From: Methylomusa anaerophila
GTDB lineage: Bacteria; Bacillota; Negativicutes; Sporomusales; Sporomusaceae
NCBI RefSeq assembly: GCF_003966895.1
Contig: NZ_AP018449.1
Location: forward strand, 4,481,501-4,545,500
DNA: 64,000 nucleotides
Direction of reading: 5' to 3'
The notes under the pieces are model-generated. The model saw only the letters and a program-made list of their open reading frames with translations. It did not search any database and was not told the DNA's origin. Shown here one piece after another: positions 1-9,237 of the stretch. A program made the position numbers and the translations under genes. How positions within the stretch are numbered: the stretch's first letter is position 1; every line of letters begins with the position of its first letter.

Positions 1-3000
1 CTTTATTATGTTTGGCCTGCCCGCGGTACAGACCTGCCACACCTTCCCGGCCGGCCACAAAAGCCTGCAATTTGTCCGCCAGTTCCCGGACGGATCCTAC
101 AATTACCCCCAGGCGTTCTTCCATGGCGTCCCGCCCCACCTGCAGCGTGTATGCTATGTCGGCTAAGCTTATCCCGGCAAATTCTTCTTCCTCGATTGCA
201 GCCAGTAATTGCTGCGCCTGCTCGACAAGCCGCTCTTCATTCTTCGCCGACAGCACGATAATGGCCGGTTTCCCGGCAGGGACCGGGATGGGCGGCCAGT
301 TTTGCCCCTTCGGCGTATATTCCTCGATCACCACATGGGCGTTGACGCCGCCAAAACCAAAGGAGCTTACGCCGGCCCGCCGGGGAATGTCCCGGCCTGC
401 CGCATTTTGCAAAGGTTTCCATTCCTTCGTTTCCCCCACGATGTAAAACGGACTGTCCTGCAGCCGGATGTACGGATTCACCGTGTCGCAATGCAGGCTT
501 TTGACCAGGGTTTTATGCTTAAGCTGCAATAAGACTTTGATTACACCGGCAATCCCGGCCGCCAGTTCCAGGTGCCCAATATTGGTCTTTACCGATCCCA
601 AGCCGCAATGGGCCTCGGCAACCAGGCTGCCGCCGGCAGCCTGGTACAGTTCTGTAAAAGCGGTCTTCAATCCGTTGATTTCAATGGGGTCGCCCAGTTC
701 CGTGCCTGTCCCGTGGGCCTCAATGTAACTAACGGTCCGCGGATCGATGCCGGCTTTGGTATACACATCTTTCAGCAGTTCCGCCTGGGCTTTCGGGTTA
801 GGCGCCGTCAAAGAGTTGGCGCGGCCCCCGTGGTTCTCGGCCGTAGCGCGAATCACGCCGTAGATATGGTCCCCGGCCGCTTCCGCATCCTTTAGCCGCC
901 TGAGGAAAATCATTCCTACTCCTTCGCCGCGTCCATAGCCGTTGGCTTGATCCGAGAAGGTTTTGCACCGTCCATCTTCGCTAAGCATGCCGGCTTTGTT
1001 AAAGCTGATGTGAAAATCCGGCGTCAGAATGGTATTGACGCCGCCGGCGATCGCCATCTCGCAGCTGCCGTTTTCCAGGGCGCTCACCGCCCGGTGAATG
1101 GCTACCAGGGAACTGGAACAGGCGGTTTCAATGGGTTCGCTGGGTCCGTGAATATTGAGGAAATAGCTCATCCGGTTCGGTCCCACCGAAGGCACCGTGC
1201 CGGTGGATGTGTAACCTTCAATCCCGTCGGCCTGGGAAACCAAGACCCGATAGTCGCTGCTCATTGTTCCCGTAAAAATACCGGTCTTCGTTCCCGCCAG
1301 GCTTCGCGCCGCATAACCGGCATCTTCCATCGCCTTCCAAACATAGGTCATCAACAGCCGCTGCTGCGGGTCCATGAGCTGGGCTTCCCGGGGGGAAATG
1401 CCGAAGAATAACGGATCGAACTCCGCGACGCCGTCAATAAAACCGCCCCATTTGACGTTGGTTTTATTTGCCTCGGTTGCCGGATCGCCGTAATACTCCC
1501 GCCAATCCCAGCGGTCTGGGGGAATTTCCATGATGCAATCCCGGCCGGCAACGAGATTTTCCCAGAATTCGTCCAGGTCTCCGGCCAGCGGGAATTTTCC
1601 ACTCATGCCGATAATCGCTATGGGTTCGGAAACGGTTGCAGCCGGTTGTGCTGCGGCTAACGCCACCCTGCCGGCCAAACGGGAACGCTGTTTCTTACCG
1701 GCCGGCTTTTCTATTTCCTTTGCTTCCTCTTCTCCGGCCGGTACCGTGAATTGGACGGCTAGTACAGTCTGATATTCTTCTGTCAGATATTTGGCAAAAC
1801 TATTGAGATTCGAATGTTCAAAAAATATGGTGGGTGCCAGCTCAAGTTTATATTCTTCGTTAATTCGATTGGAAAATTCAGTAAAGGTGATCGAATCAAA
1901 TCCATACTCCTTCAGTTCGGTGTCGACATCAATACTTTCGGGCTTAACTTTGAGTAATTTGGCTACAGTTTGCATCAGGGCAGCTTCTATTTTGTTCAAT
2001 AAGCTGCCGGTATTGATCTTGGTTGGCGAACCGGCTATTTCAGAATCCCGGGGAGATTGTAAAGCAGCAGGTGGCGTCGTCTGGGAGAGCAACTCCTGCT
2101 TCATCCGGGCAAGGTTGCCTTCCATCACCATCACCTGGTCCTTGCCGGCGGCCAGGCCTTGGTACAAAGCCTGGATGCCGGTTGCGGTCCCCATGACGGC
2201 CATACCCATGCTTTGCAGCAGCATCTTTTCCGTCCCGGCGTCAACTTGCATCCCGCCCTCTTGCCATAACGGCCAGTTAATGGACAGCGTTTGGCCGCAA
2301 CGCTGGTTTGCCGCCGCCAGTGAATTTCGATAGCCGGCATAAGCGTCCATAAAAGCGTTGGCGGCGGCGTAATCGGCTTGGCCCATATTGCCGACGGCTC
2401 CCGCCACCGAGGAAAAGCAGATGAAGAAATCCAGCGGCAAATCCCGGCTGGCCTGATCCAAATTGACCAGTCCGCTGACCTTGGGCGCCAGCACTGCCTG
2501 CATTTCTTCCCTGCTTTTCTTCAGAATGAAGTTGTCGCGGATTACTCCTGCACTGTGGATAATGCCGTTGAGACTGCCGAATTCCTTCCCGATGCTCCGG
2601 ATTAAGCCGGCAACTTCCTGCTCCCGGGTCACATCCGCTTGCCGGTAGACAATCCGTGCGCCCGCTGCCGCCAATGGTTTCAGTTGCGCCTCTTTATCCT
2701 CATTCAGCGCCGATCTTCCTGTAAGGATCAAGGTTGCATCCTTAACCTGCCCCGCAATTTCTTCGGCAAAAATGAGTCCCAGACCGCCGGCGCCGCCGCT
2801 GATTAAATAGATACCCCCATCTTTCCAGGGGATCTTCACCCGTTCCGCAGCCGTTTCCACTTCCCGCCAGCCGGCAACCCAGCGTTTGCCGTCCTGATAG
2901 CGAATCCGGTTATCAAGCGGGCTGCGGCTATTCTCTTGCAGTTTCGCGATGATTCCCGCGGCATCGTCATCAGCTTCTATTTCAATTAGCTGTCCGATGA

Positions 3001-4792
3001 GTTTGGGATTTTCCAGCCGCGCGGTTTGCAACAGCCCGGCAAGGCCGGAAAAAAGTTGGGGAACAACAATCTGAATCAGCACCTTCCCCAAGGGTTTTTC
3101 CCGGAGAAGGCGCCGGATTTCTTCCAATGCCTGAATAGCATAGGTTTGAAACCGTTCCGCCATGCCTTTTGACGGCGATTCCAGGGTAAGGCAGCGCACC
3201 CCGGTCATTGCGGTTTCAATGCTTTCCCGGAAAACAGAAGCCCCTTCGCCGAGCAGCACTAAATGCTGATCATAACCGGGAAGTATGGCTGCCGGGGCGG
3301 CAGATTGCTCTTGCCAGCAAGGATGGAGCAGCAGGGTGCCGGTATTTGTCCCGGTCTCTGCCGCGTCGGCTTCGTCTGCCAGTCCACGCAAGGATAATCC
3401 TTTCAGCCGTACGCAAATATTCCCTTGCCCGTCGCATAAATCGATATCAAGCTTTGGTGCCTTGTCCCCGGCTTGGTTGCCGCCGCTGTACCGAACCAAG
3501 GCCCACATTGCGGCGGTGCATTTGCCGAAGATTTCAAGCTTTTGCAAGGCAAAAGGCAGGGCCGGCTTGACCTCACCGGGATTCAGCATCAAAGACGCCT
3601 GCAAGGCCGCATCCAGCAAGCTGGGATGCAGGACGAATCGGTCCTTGGTATCGGCTAGGGCCGCAGGCAAAGACAGCCTGGCCAATACTTGGCCCTGCCC
3701 CGCATATACTTTTTCAATCCCCTGCAGTCCCGGACCATAGGCGAACCCCACCCTTTTAAAGGCCTCATAGCATTGGCTGGAACTGAAACTGTTTTGACCG
3801 CACTCTGCCAGTAAAGCTTTAAGATCCAAGGCGGGAGCTTCCGCCGGCGGAATCAGCGCCGCACTGCCCCGGCTGTACACTACCGGCTCGGCATCAGCCG
3901 TTTCGGGCCGGCTATAGACTTCATAGGCAATATCGCCGTCGTCTTCGGGGCAAAGTCCGATGTGGACCGTAAGCGGTTGTTCCCTTATGGCAACCGGTCT
4001 GACCCAAACTGTGTTTTTGAGCTGCAGCCCGGCCTGCTCTTCTCTTAATTCGCCGGCTGCCTGTTCCACTGCTGCCCGGACCATTTCCAGATAAGCCACT
4101 CCCGGTAATATCCTCTGCCCGTTTATGACATGATCGGCCAGGAAAAACTCCCGCCCGGTAAAGGTGGAACTGAACCGCTGTTCCCAGAAGTCCGAAGTAT
4201 TCTGCTGCAATAAAGGATGGATGAAAGCAGTTCTTGTTGCGGTTGCAGTTGCACTGCCCATAGAATTACTCTCAACCTTGGGCACCCAATAGCGTTCCCT
4301 GGCAAAGGGATAAGTAGGCAAACTGATACGGCGGGGCTTGCTATCACCATAAAGACTGGTCCAATCAAGGATCAGACCCTTGACCCAAAGGTCTAACAAT
4401 TTCCCATACTTTCTTTTGTTTATCCAGGCCCTGATAGCCTGGTTCATATCTTCATCAGCCGCAAATACCGCCAGCGTCTCGTTACTCCGCTTAACCTGAC
4501 CCCGATGGAAATCTTCTACTCTTTCCCAGCCTTCCAGAAAACCTTGCAGTTTTTCGGCGAGCTCCCCGACTGAGCTTACAATCATTCCCAGACGTTCTTC
4601 CATAGCTTCCCGCCCCACTTGGAGGGTGTAGGCCATATCAGCTAACCTGGCATCGGCGAATTGCCACTCCTCGATCGCGACCAACAGTTGCTGCGCCTGC
4701 TCTTTTAGACGCTCCTCATTTTTGGCCGATAGTACAATAATTGCCGGGTGTTGAGGAGTGCTAGCAATTTGAGAGTGCTTTGAATTTTGCAT
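1..4792 (-). CDS. PKS-D: trans-AT polyketide synthase, 5' part (gene runs off the left edge)
   Basis: Modular polyketide synthase without an integrated acyltransferase, so malonyl units must come from a trans-AT. The ATG at 4792 has an AGGAGG-type ribosome site about 9 bases upstream. The frame stays open to base 1, so the C-terminus is outside the window. Order seen by translating the minus strand: post-KS linker (YTLQVGREAMEER, LPTYPFARERYW) residues 1-180; DH about 190-480 with HVINGQRILP and a DAALQ motif; KR about 660-900 with GGAGGLG; ACP with Ser in GFDS near residue 967; KS from about 1050 with ETACSSS, HGTGT and NIGHLE, so a complete Cys-His-His set; then another post-KS linker. The protein starts in the middle of a module: its DH-KR-ACP needs a KS supplied by another protein. 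It is GC-rich, unlike the gene just upstream, and its DH and linker closely match those of PKS-E. Confidence 0.95.
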   Translation of the reverse strand, partial: MQNSKHSQIASTPQHPAIIVLSAKNEERLKEQAQQLLVAIEEWQFADARLADMAYTLQVGREAMEERLGMIVSSVGELAEKLQGFLEGWERVEDFHRGQVKRSNETLAVFAADEDMNQAIRAWINKRKYGKLLDLWVKGLILDWTSLYGDSKPRRISLPTYPFARERYWVPKVESNSMGSATATATRTAFIHPLLQQNTSDFWEQRFSSTFTGREFFLADHVINGQRILPGVAYLEMVRAAVEQAAGELREEQAGLQLKNTVWVRPVAIREQPLTVHIGLCPEDDGDIAYEVYSRPETADAEPVVYSRGSAALIPPAEAPALDLKALLAECGQNSFSSSQCYEAFKRVGFAYGPGLQGIEKVYAGQGQVLARLSLPAALADTKDRFVLHPSLLDAALQASLMLNPGEVKPALPFALQKLEIFGKCTAAMWALVRYSGGNQAGDKAPKLDIDLCDGQGNICVRLKGLSLRGLADEADAAETGTNTGTLLLHPCWQEQSAAPAAILPGYDQHLVLLGEGASVFRESIETAMTGVRCLTLESPSKGMAERFQTYAIQALEEIRRLLREKPLGKVLIQIVVPQLFSGLAGLLQTARLENPKLIGQLIEIEADDDAAGIIAKLQENSRSPLDNRIRYQDGKRWVAGWREVETAAERVKIPWKDGGIYLISGGAGGLGLIFAEEIAGQVKDATLILTGRSALNEDKEAQLKPLAAAGARIVYRQADVTREQEVAGLIRSIGKEFGSLNGIIHSAGVIRDNFILKKSREEMQAVLAPKVSGLVNLDQASRDLPLDFFICFSSVAGAVGNMGQADYAAANAFMDAYAGYRNSLAAANQRCGQTLSINWPLWQEGGMQVDAGTEKMLLQSMGMAVMGTATGIQALYQGLAAGKDQVMVMEGNLARMKQELLSQTTPPAALQSPRDSEIAGSPTKINTGSLLNKIEAALMQTVAKLLKVKPESIDVDTELKEYGFDSITFTEFSNRINEEYKLELAPTIFFEHSNLNSFAKYLTEEYQTVLAVQFTVPAGEEEAKEIEKPAGKKQRSRLAGRVALAAAQPAATVSEPIAIIGMSGKFPLAGDLDEFWENLVAGRDCIMEIPPDRWDWREYYGDPATEANKTNVKWGGFIDGVAEFDPLFFGISPREAQLMDPQQRLLMTYVWKAMEDAGYAARSLAGTKTGIFTGTMSSDYRVLVSQADGIEGYTSTGTVPSVGPNRMSYFLNIHGPSEPIETACSSSLVAIHRAVSALENGSCEMAIAGGVNTILTPDFHISFNKAGMLSEDGRCKTFSDQANGYGRGEGVGMIFLRRLKDAEAAGDHIYGVIRATAENHGGRANSLTAPNPKAQAELLKDVYTKAGIDPRTVSYIEAHGTGTELGDPIEINGLKTAFTELYQAAGGSLVAEAHCGLGSVKTNIGHLELAAGIAGVIKVLLQLKHKTLVKSLHCDTVNPYIRLQDSPFYIVGETKEWKPLQNAAGRDIPRRAGVSSFGFGGVNAHVVIEEYTPKGQNWPPIPVPAGKPAIIVLSAKNEERLVEQAQQLLAAIEEEEFAGISLADIAYTLQVGRDAMEERLGVIVGSVRELADKLQAFVAGREGVAGLYRGQAKHNK

Positions 4793-4855
4793 AATTTTAA
4801 TTCCCCCTCCTTTTAAGAATTGCTAATACCGTTTTCAATCATAAGCGACGAATAA

Positions 4856-4881
4856 ACCCCACCTTGTAAACAAGGCAGGGT
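4856..4881 (-). terminator. Hairpin in the leader of PKS-D
   Basis: Inverted repeat ACCC-CA-CCTTGT-AA-ACAAGG-CA-GGGT, in the 218-base gap between the double-hotdog gene and PKS-D. No clear U-tract follows on the minus strand, so it could be a weak terminator, an attenuator or only a structured leader. It lies at the change from AT-rich to GC-rich genes. Confidence 0.35.
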
Positions 4882-5010
4882 ATCAATTATGATTTATTGG
4901 ATACTTTGATACTGATTGTTCGAGATTTAAATAGAACCATATCAAAAGGAAGTATGCAGCATAAGCGTAGTACATGGAAAAGTTGTGAATTATTGAACAC
5001 AAAACCGCTA

Positions 5011-5895
5011 TCAACAGGAATATTCCTCTAAAATAATCTGTTTTAGAATTTTGGGCCGTTTTAGATACAACTCATGCTTCAAATAATGTTTGCCATTCAC
5101 GCTCATATAACTTGAGTTTATTTCGATTTCATCTTCCAGGAAAAATGCCTTCTTTATTGATAGCCATAATTTCCAATTTTTATAATTTTTCTTTGTACTT
5201 AATTCGTCCGGGATAATTACTTTACCCTGCAAACCTAATTCCTTAATAAGTTCTCTCCTTGCAATTCCAATTAATGGAGTTAAATAGTTCATAAAAGCTG
5301 CCATATAACCATATTCGCAATAATCTTCGACCATGGTATGTTTGGTTGTAACATTTCCAATCCATTCACCTTCCGATTCAAGAAGATTGATAATAGATTG
5401 TGTATTTTCCACAATACTTTCTTCCGCTTCCGGTAAAATATCCGCCAACTCCTTTATTATTTGGGGAGTATCTGTGAATTCACCCAATACCCAATCATTC
5501 GGGTCATTATGCACGCATTCAGCACCCAAACAGGAACATGTTGCAATTACATCAAATGGATAAACAGATTTATAAATATCTATCTTTATCTGCAGCATAC
5601 TTCTGTTATTAATAGTCCACGCCCGTGTCTCAAAAATTAACCTTCGCTCATCTAAAAAATTTAAATCTTTATTCAAGATAGTAAAATTTATTAATGGAAT
5701 TTCATAAGTTACCTTTTTATCCTGTATTCTATTAAAAATATTCCAATAATAATGCCCCAGATGCCTTTGGTGCACATCACAACAATGCCGTACAATCGCA
5801 CGAGGTAATAATGAATTGTCACAGAAATCCCAGGGAGTTAACTCAATAATTTCCGAATATGGCTTTACCCTATTAACTAATAGCGTTTCTTTCAT
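5011..5895 (-). CDS. Probable double-hotdog protein (thioesterase or LnmK-like), function unproven
   Basis: Protein of 294 residues. I chose the ATG at 5895 (MKETLLV) because AAAGGGA precedes it at normal spacing; a longer frame from 5943 would overlap thiF by 71 bases instead of 23. I do not recognise it by name, but both halves have a hotdog-like pattern. The first half has a long helix (RHCCDVHQRHLG), then strands and an ER.IFETRAW stretch. The second half has VEDYCEYGYMAAFMNYL and ARRELIKELGL, which resembles the 4HBT thioesterase motif (D..GyvnnaxY). Double-hotdog enzymes in trans-AT PKS clusters include the acyltransferase/decarboxylase LnmK of leinamycin, and hotdog thioesterases are common releasing enzymes. 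It also has a CSCLGAEC cluster and ends in Cys. It overlaps thiF, so it is probably translationally coupled to the sulfur-carrier pair. Chain release, sulfur acceptance or starter-unit formation are all possible roles. Confidence 0.5.
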   Translation of the reverse strand: MKETLLVNRVKPYSEIIELTPWDFCDNSLLPRAIVRHCCDVHQRHLGHYYWNIFNRIQDKKVTYEIPLINFTILNKDLNFLDERRLIFETRAWTINNRSMLQIKIDIYKSVYPFDVIATCSCLGAECVHNDPNDWVLGEFTDTPQIIKELADILPEAEESIVENTQSIINLLESEGEWIGNVTTKHTMVEDYCEYGYMAAFMNYLTPLIGIARRELIKELGLQGKVIIPDELSTKKNYKNWKLWLSIKKAFFLEDEIEINSSYMSVNGKHYLKHELYLKRPKILKQIILEEYSC

Positions 5896-6649
5896 ATAAA
5901 TAATTTCCCTTTCTTTTCGTACTGCACGCAATGCAATTGTCATTAATTGAAATTTTAAACTTTTTAAAACTCATTTGGGCGCCATCCCAAACTAATAATT
6001 TATTTGTAATATTCTCACCAATTTTAGTTAAATATTTTATAGTTTCCATGGCTTGTAAAGAGCCAATTACCGATGCTGTAGCACCTAGTATTGGAAAAGT
6101 TTCTTTCGCGGGAGCTTCTTCGAAAATACATTGCAAACAAGGCGTTTCCGGATAATGTATAAATGTCAATCTTCCATCATAGCCCCATACACTTCCATAA
6201 ACAACAGGTATCCTTTTATTAAGAGCATATTCATTGACTATATACCGAGTATCAAAGTTGTCCAAGCAGTCCACTATTATGTCTACATTTTCTGCAATAT
6301 CTTTAATATTGTCTGAAGTCAATTTTTCTGGTATAGCTGTAATTTTAACATTCTCATTATACGCTTCTAATGTCTGTTTTGCCGAAAGGGCTTTTTTCAT
6401 ACCAATTCGCTGTTTATTGTGCAGTAATTGCCTGTTTAAATTAGACATCTCTATAACGTCAAAATCACAGATTCGAATTTCCCCGACTCCGGCAACTGTC
6501 AAATTAATGGACACCGGAGAACCTAAACCACCGGCTCCTATAACAAGAACAGTCTTTGATTTCAGCAAAAGTTGTTTTTCTTTTCCCCAGCCGCTTAACA
6601 TCATCTGCCGTTTGTACATTTCCAATTCATCATTTATTAAATTAAACAT
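5873..6649 (-). CDS. ThiF/MoeB/HesA-family E1-like sulfur-carrier adenylyltransferase
   Basis: ATP-dependent enzyme that adenylates the C-terminal glycine of a ubiquitin-like sulfur carrier so that it can be converted to a thiocarboxylate. The 258-residue length fits the family. Visible features: the Rossmann loop GAGGLGSP (residues 38-45), the arginine motif SNLNRQ (R73), the acidic/arginine motif DCLDNFDTR (near 130), and two Cys pairs for zinc, C171/C174 (CLQC) and C239/C242 (CIAC). The crossover-loop Cys of ThiF/MoeB (CAEAGV) is absent; the region reads FPILGATASVIG, as in HesA/MoeB-like members that work without it. TAGGAGG lies 5 bases before the ATG. It sits next to a CysO-type carrier gene, which is its likely substrate, and overlaps the hotdog gene downstream. 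No sulfurtransferase, cysteine synthase or JAMM protease is nearby. Confidence 0.9.
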   Translation of the reverse strand: MFNLINDELEMYKRQMMLSGWGKEKQLLLKSKTVLVIGAGGLGSPVSINLTVAGVGEIRICDFDVIEMSNLNRQLLHNKQRIGMKKALSAKQTLEAYNENVKITAIPEKLTSDNIKDIAENVDIIVDCLDNFDTRYIVNEYALNKRIPVVYGSVWGYDGRLTFIHYPETPCLQCIFEEAPAKETFPILGATASVIGSLQAMETIKYLTKIGENITNKLLVWDGAQMSFKKFKISINDNCIACSTKRKGNYLYERNAIS

Positions 6650-6821
6650 ATTAGCCTCCTACCCCGACGTGCCCAATGAATGTCCCGTTGGACACACAAA
6701 AGTATATAACATACTTTCCTTATAGGGTTAATCTTTTTTAGCGCCTGCCATTGTTTTTCTCCGAAATACAGGCAATGTTCATCATACTGTCATACTATTG
6801 TATAAAAATTTTCTGTAATCA

Positions 6822-7097
6822 TTAACCACCGGCAATAGTAGGGATAAAAGAAACCTCATCGCCATCCTTCAAAGGAGTGTCCTCGCCCGCTAAAGAACGA
6901 ATATCATCATCATTTACATAAATATTAATAACTTTTTTTATTCCACCTGTGGAATCATAAATAATATCTTTGAACGATTGAAAACGGTGACAAATCCTTT
7001 CGTTAATCTCTTTAACTGTTTTACCCTCTAAAATCAGCTTATTATTATTCTCAGTAGCTTTTAAAAGCGGTGTGGAAAAATGAACAGTAATCGCCAT
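6822..7097 (-). CDS. CysO/MoaD/ThiS-like sulfur-carrier protein
   Basis: Small beta-grasp protein of 91 residues ending in ...PTIAGG. The terminal Gly-Gly is where an E1-like enzyme forms the acyl-adenylate and later the thiocarboxylate. The second half (VINIYVNDDDIRSLAG, then LKDGDEVSFIPTIAGG) closely follows the mycobacterial CysO pattern (VNIYVNDEDVR...GDSVTILPAVAGG), so it is nearer CysO than ThiS or MoaD. A clear GAGGAGA ribosome site precedes the ATG. In primary metabolism CysO works with CysM and the Mec+ protease; neither is here. Carriers of this class also supply sulfur in secondary metabolism, for example in 2-thiosugar and thioplatensimycin pathways. Its position between an enolase-family gene and thiF in a PKS cluster suggests a dedicated sulfur donor, which is inference. 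Confidence 0.9.
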   Translation of the reverse strand: MAITVHFSTPLLKATENNNKLILEGKTVKEINERICHRFQSFKDIIYDSTGGIKKVINIYVNDDDIRSLAGEDTPLKDGDEVSFIPTIAGG

Positions 7098-7136
7098 TTC
7101 TATCTCTCCTCGTATAATTTTTTATCAACAGGCTTT

Positions 7137-8402
7137 TTACGCCTGATTTGAATTAAAAGTATTTGTTTTTCTTTCTTTCAGTGCCTTATCCATTAACAAC
7201 GACACTTTCAGGCCGAAACTTCTTAATGAATGAACAGTAAGCCGGGGTTGATTCATTATGCCAATCCGGGTACCATATTTTCTAAGTGTTTTTTTATTTA
7301 TTTTAAAACCAAGTCCCGGCGCTGTTGGTGTCTCTATAGTACTTTTCTTATGATAAAAAGGTTCTTCCAAAATCTGGTCGCGAGCTTCAACTGTCCAGCC
7401 TGGGGGAGCATAAGGATATTCAATTTCTTCCGTATCCGCATATCCGCTTGCAGCCATTATTTGAAGATTAATTGCAAAACTAATTCCATTTAACCAGGTA
7501 TGGCCGCTGAATCTTAAATTATGTTTTTTCAGCAGTTGTATAACATTCCAAACCTGGGCAACTCCACCGCAAAAAACGGCGTCAGGTGTAAAAATGGAAT
7601 AACATTTTCGTTCAATCATCATTTTAAGTTCGGGATACCCATAAGAATGTAATTCACCTCCGGCAACAGGAATTTTACTATATTTCGTTAGTTCACAAAG
7701 AGAATCATAATCATCCATTGCAAGAGGTTCTTCCAACGATTTAACCCCGGCTGCTGCACAAACATCTGAAAAACGTTTAGCTCTTTCTAAGTCCCATAAC
7801 GGAGCGTTCGAAATCATTGCTACACGCCATCCCTGATTTGCATCAACATGTAGGTCAATCTTTCCGTCCATAGCTTTTGCTGTTCCTTGAACCTGTTCAT
7901 TATCCATTTTTTCATCCATATGATGAATTTTTAATTTGATTGATGTAAATCCTTCGTTATACCGCTGCTCTACTTCCTTTATCCGTTGGGTTGAGTTTTT
8001 CAGTTCCCCAGTTGATGCATACAATTTTACAGTGCGCGGTTTGCCGCCTAATAATTCACATAAGGATTTTCCTTCTACCTTGCCTTTAATATCCCAAAAG
8101 GCAGGTTCAATCCAAAAATTACGCCAGCCTATATAAGATACTTCCCTGATTCTCTGTTGTATTGTCTCAATATCTGTTGCATCTTCACCAATCAAATATG
8201 GTCCAATTAAATTGGCAAGAGTTGCATGTTCCTTACCGATTACCGGTCCGGTACTCCACCCTTCAATCCCATCTTCAGTTAAAACTCTGATCAACGCAAA
8301 CCGATTTTCATTTTGCGGAAAACCCGGTATCCAGGCAGGATAAAATATTGTTGGTAATGGAATCGATACATAATAAATTTCAATTTGCTTAATTTTACTC
8401 AT
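7137..8402 (-). CDS. Enolase-superfamily enzyme, mandelate racemase/muconate lactonizing type
   Basis: TIM-barrel metal enzyme of 421 residues that removes the alpha-proton of a carboxylate and stabilises the enolate with Mg2+. Visible catalytic residues: K156 and K158 in KLKIH, metal ligands D187 (VDANQGW), E224/E225 (LEEPL) and E250 (GGELH), and H301 in SGHTW, typical of the mandelate-racemase subgroup. The N-terminal capping domain carries PxFYPAW and the substrate loop. The C-terminus runs about 30 residues past the usual end of the barrel and is Lys/Arg-rich. Substrate cannot be read from sequence; acid-sugar dehydratase, racemase or cycloisomerase chemistry are all possible. It lies in a tight cluster with the SDR upstream (25-base gap) and the sulfur-carrier genes downstream. 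Its ribosome site is weak, with only a G-rich stretch about 12 bases before the ATG. Confidence 0.85.
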   Translation of the reverse strand: MSKIKQIEIYYVSIPLPTIFYPAWIPGFPQNENRFALIRVLTEDGIEGWSTGPVIGKEHATLANLIGPYLIGEDATDIETIQQRIREVSYIGWRNFWIEPAFWDIKGKVEGKSLCELLGGKPRTVKLYASTGELKNSTQRIKEVEQRYNEGFTSIKLKIHHMDEKMDNEQVQGTAKAMDGKIDLHVDANQGWRVAMISNAPLWDLERAKRFSDVCAAAGVKSLEEPLAMDDYDSLCELTKYSKIPVAGGELHSYGYPELKMMIERKCYSIFTPDAVFCGGVAQVWNVIQLLKKHNLRFSGHTWLNGISFAINLQIMAASGYADTEEIEYPYAPPGWTVEARDQILEEPFYHKKSTIETPTAPGLGFKINKKTLRKYGTRIGIMNQPRLTVHSLRSFGLKVSLLMDKALKERKTNTFNSNQA

Positions 8403-8427
8403 AATAATTAATACCCGTCCCTATCAT

Positions 8428-9237
8428 TTATTTTTCCATTGCACTTCTTATCAGCGAAGTATATACTTTTAGCGGCAACATTTTACGGATATAAACCATT
8501 TCTTTTGAATTCCCGGTAGGATAGCGTAATTTTGTATTATTATCCGTAGCTGCCTTATAAATAGTTTTGGCAACTCCATCCGGGCTAGAGCCTTTTTCTC
8601 CGTTTTTAAAAATATTTTTTACAACTTTTTGAGAATATAATTCATATTCTGTCAGTTTATCATCCTGCAACATAGTCATGGAGCTGCCTAAAAAATTGGT
8701 TTTAATGACACCAGGTTCAATAATTTTTACGCGAATATTAAACGGCCGCAATTCGAATTGCAATGATTCAGAAAAACCTTCAACTCCCCATTTAGTCGCA
8801 TGATACAAAGTTTGCAACGGGATAGAAATGATTCCGGCAATAGAAGATAAATTGATAATAGTTCCGGATTTTTGTTTCCTGAAATGAGGGATCATTTCTT
8901 TGGTAACTTCAATTAGTCCAAATAAATTAGTATCAATTTGCCGTTTTATCTGTTCATGTGTTGCAGCTTCAAATGGCCCAAGGATATAATATCCGGCATT
9001 ATTAACAAGAACATCAATGTTGCCAAAAGCTTTTATGCTCTCATTTACTGCAGTTTTAATACTATTTTGATCTGTTACATCACACTGTAATACTTTTACA
9101 TTTTTTAATTTTATCAATTCTTCTTCTGCCTGGGGATTGCGCATGGTAGCAACAACATTCCATCCCTTTGCCTGAAACAATTTAGCCGTTTCCTTACCAA
9201 TACCTGAAGAGGAACCTGTAATAAACATTGTCTTCAA
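8428..9237 (-). CDS. Classical short-chain dehydrogenase/reductase (SDR)
   Basis: NAD(P)-dependent oxidoreductase of 269 residues. It shows the cofactor loop TGSSSGIG (residues 7-14), the NNAG motif (79-82), catalytic Ser near 131-132 and YHATK (Tyr145, Lys149), all at normal spacing. The start is a TTG at 9237, supported by GGGAGG seven bases upstream; the ATG three codons later is too far from that site. It is the first gene after a 424-base gap containing a large palindrome, so it probably opens a transcription unit with the enolase, sulfur-carrier and hotdog genes. Free-standing SDRs in polyketide clusters usually reduce or oxidise a tailoring position, but the substrate here is unknown. 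Confidence 0.9.
   Translation of the reverse strand: MKTMFITGSSSGIGKETAKLFQAKGWNVVATMRNPQAEEELIKLKNVKVLQCDVTDQNSIKTAVNESIKAFGNIDVLVNNAGYYILGPFEAATHEQIKRQIDTNLFGLIEVTKEMIPHFRKQKSGTIINLSSIAGIISIPLQTLYHATKWGVEGFSESLQFELRPFNIRVKIIEPGVIKTNFLGSSMTMLQDDKLTEYELYSQKVVKNIFKNGEKGSSPDGVAKTIYKAATDNNTKLRYPTGNSKEMVYIRKMLPLKVYTSLIRSAMEK

Noticed and set aside
6649..6822. Thiamine or molybdopterin synthesis operon
   Set aside because: The carrier resembles CysO, and no other thi or moa genes are nearby, so a house-keeping cofactor operon is not supported.
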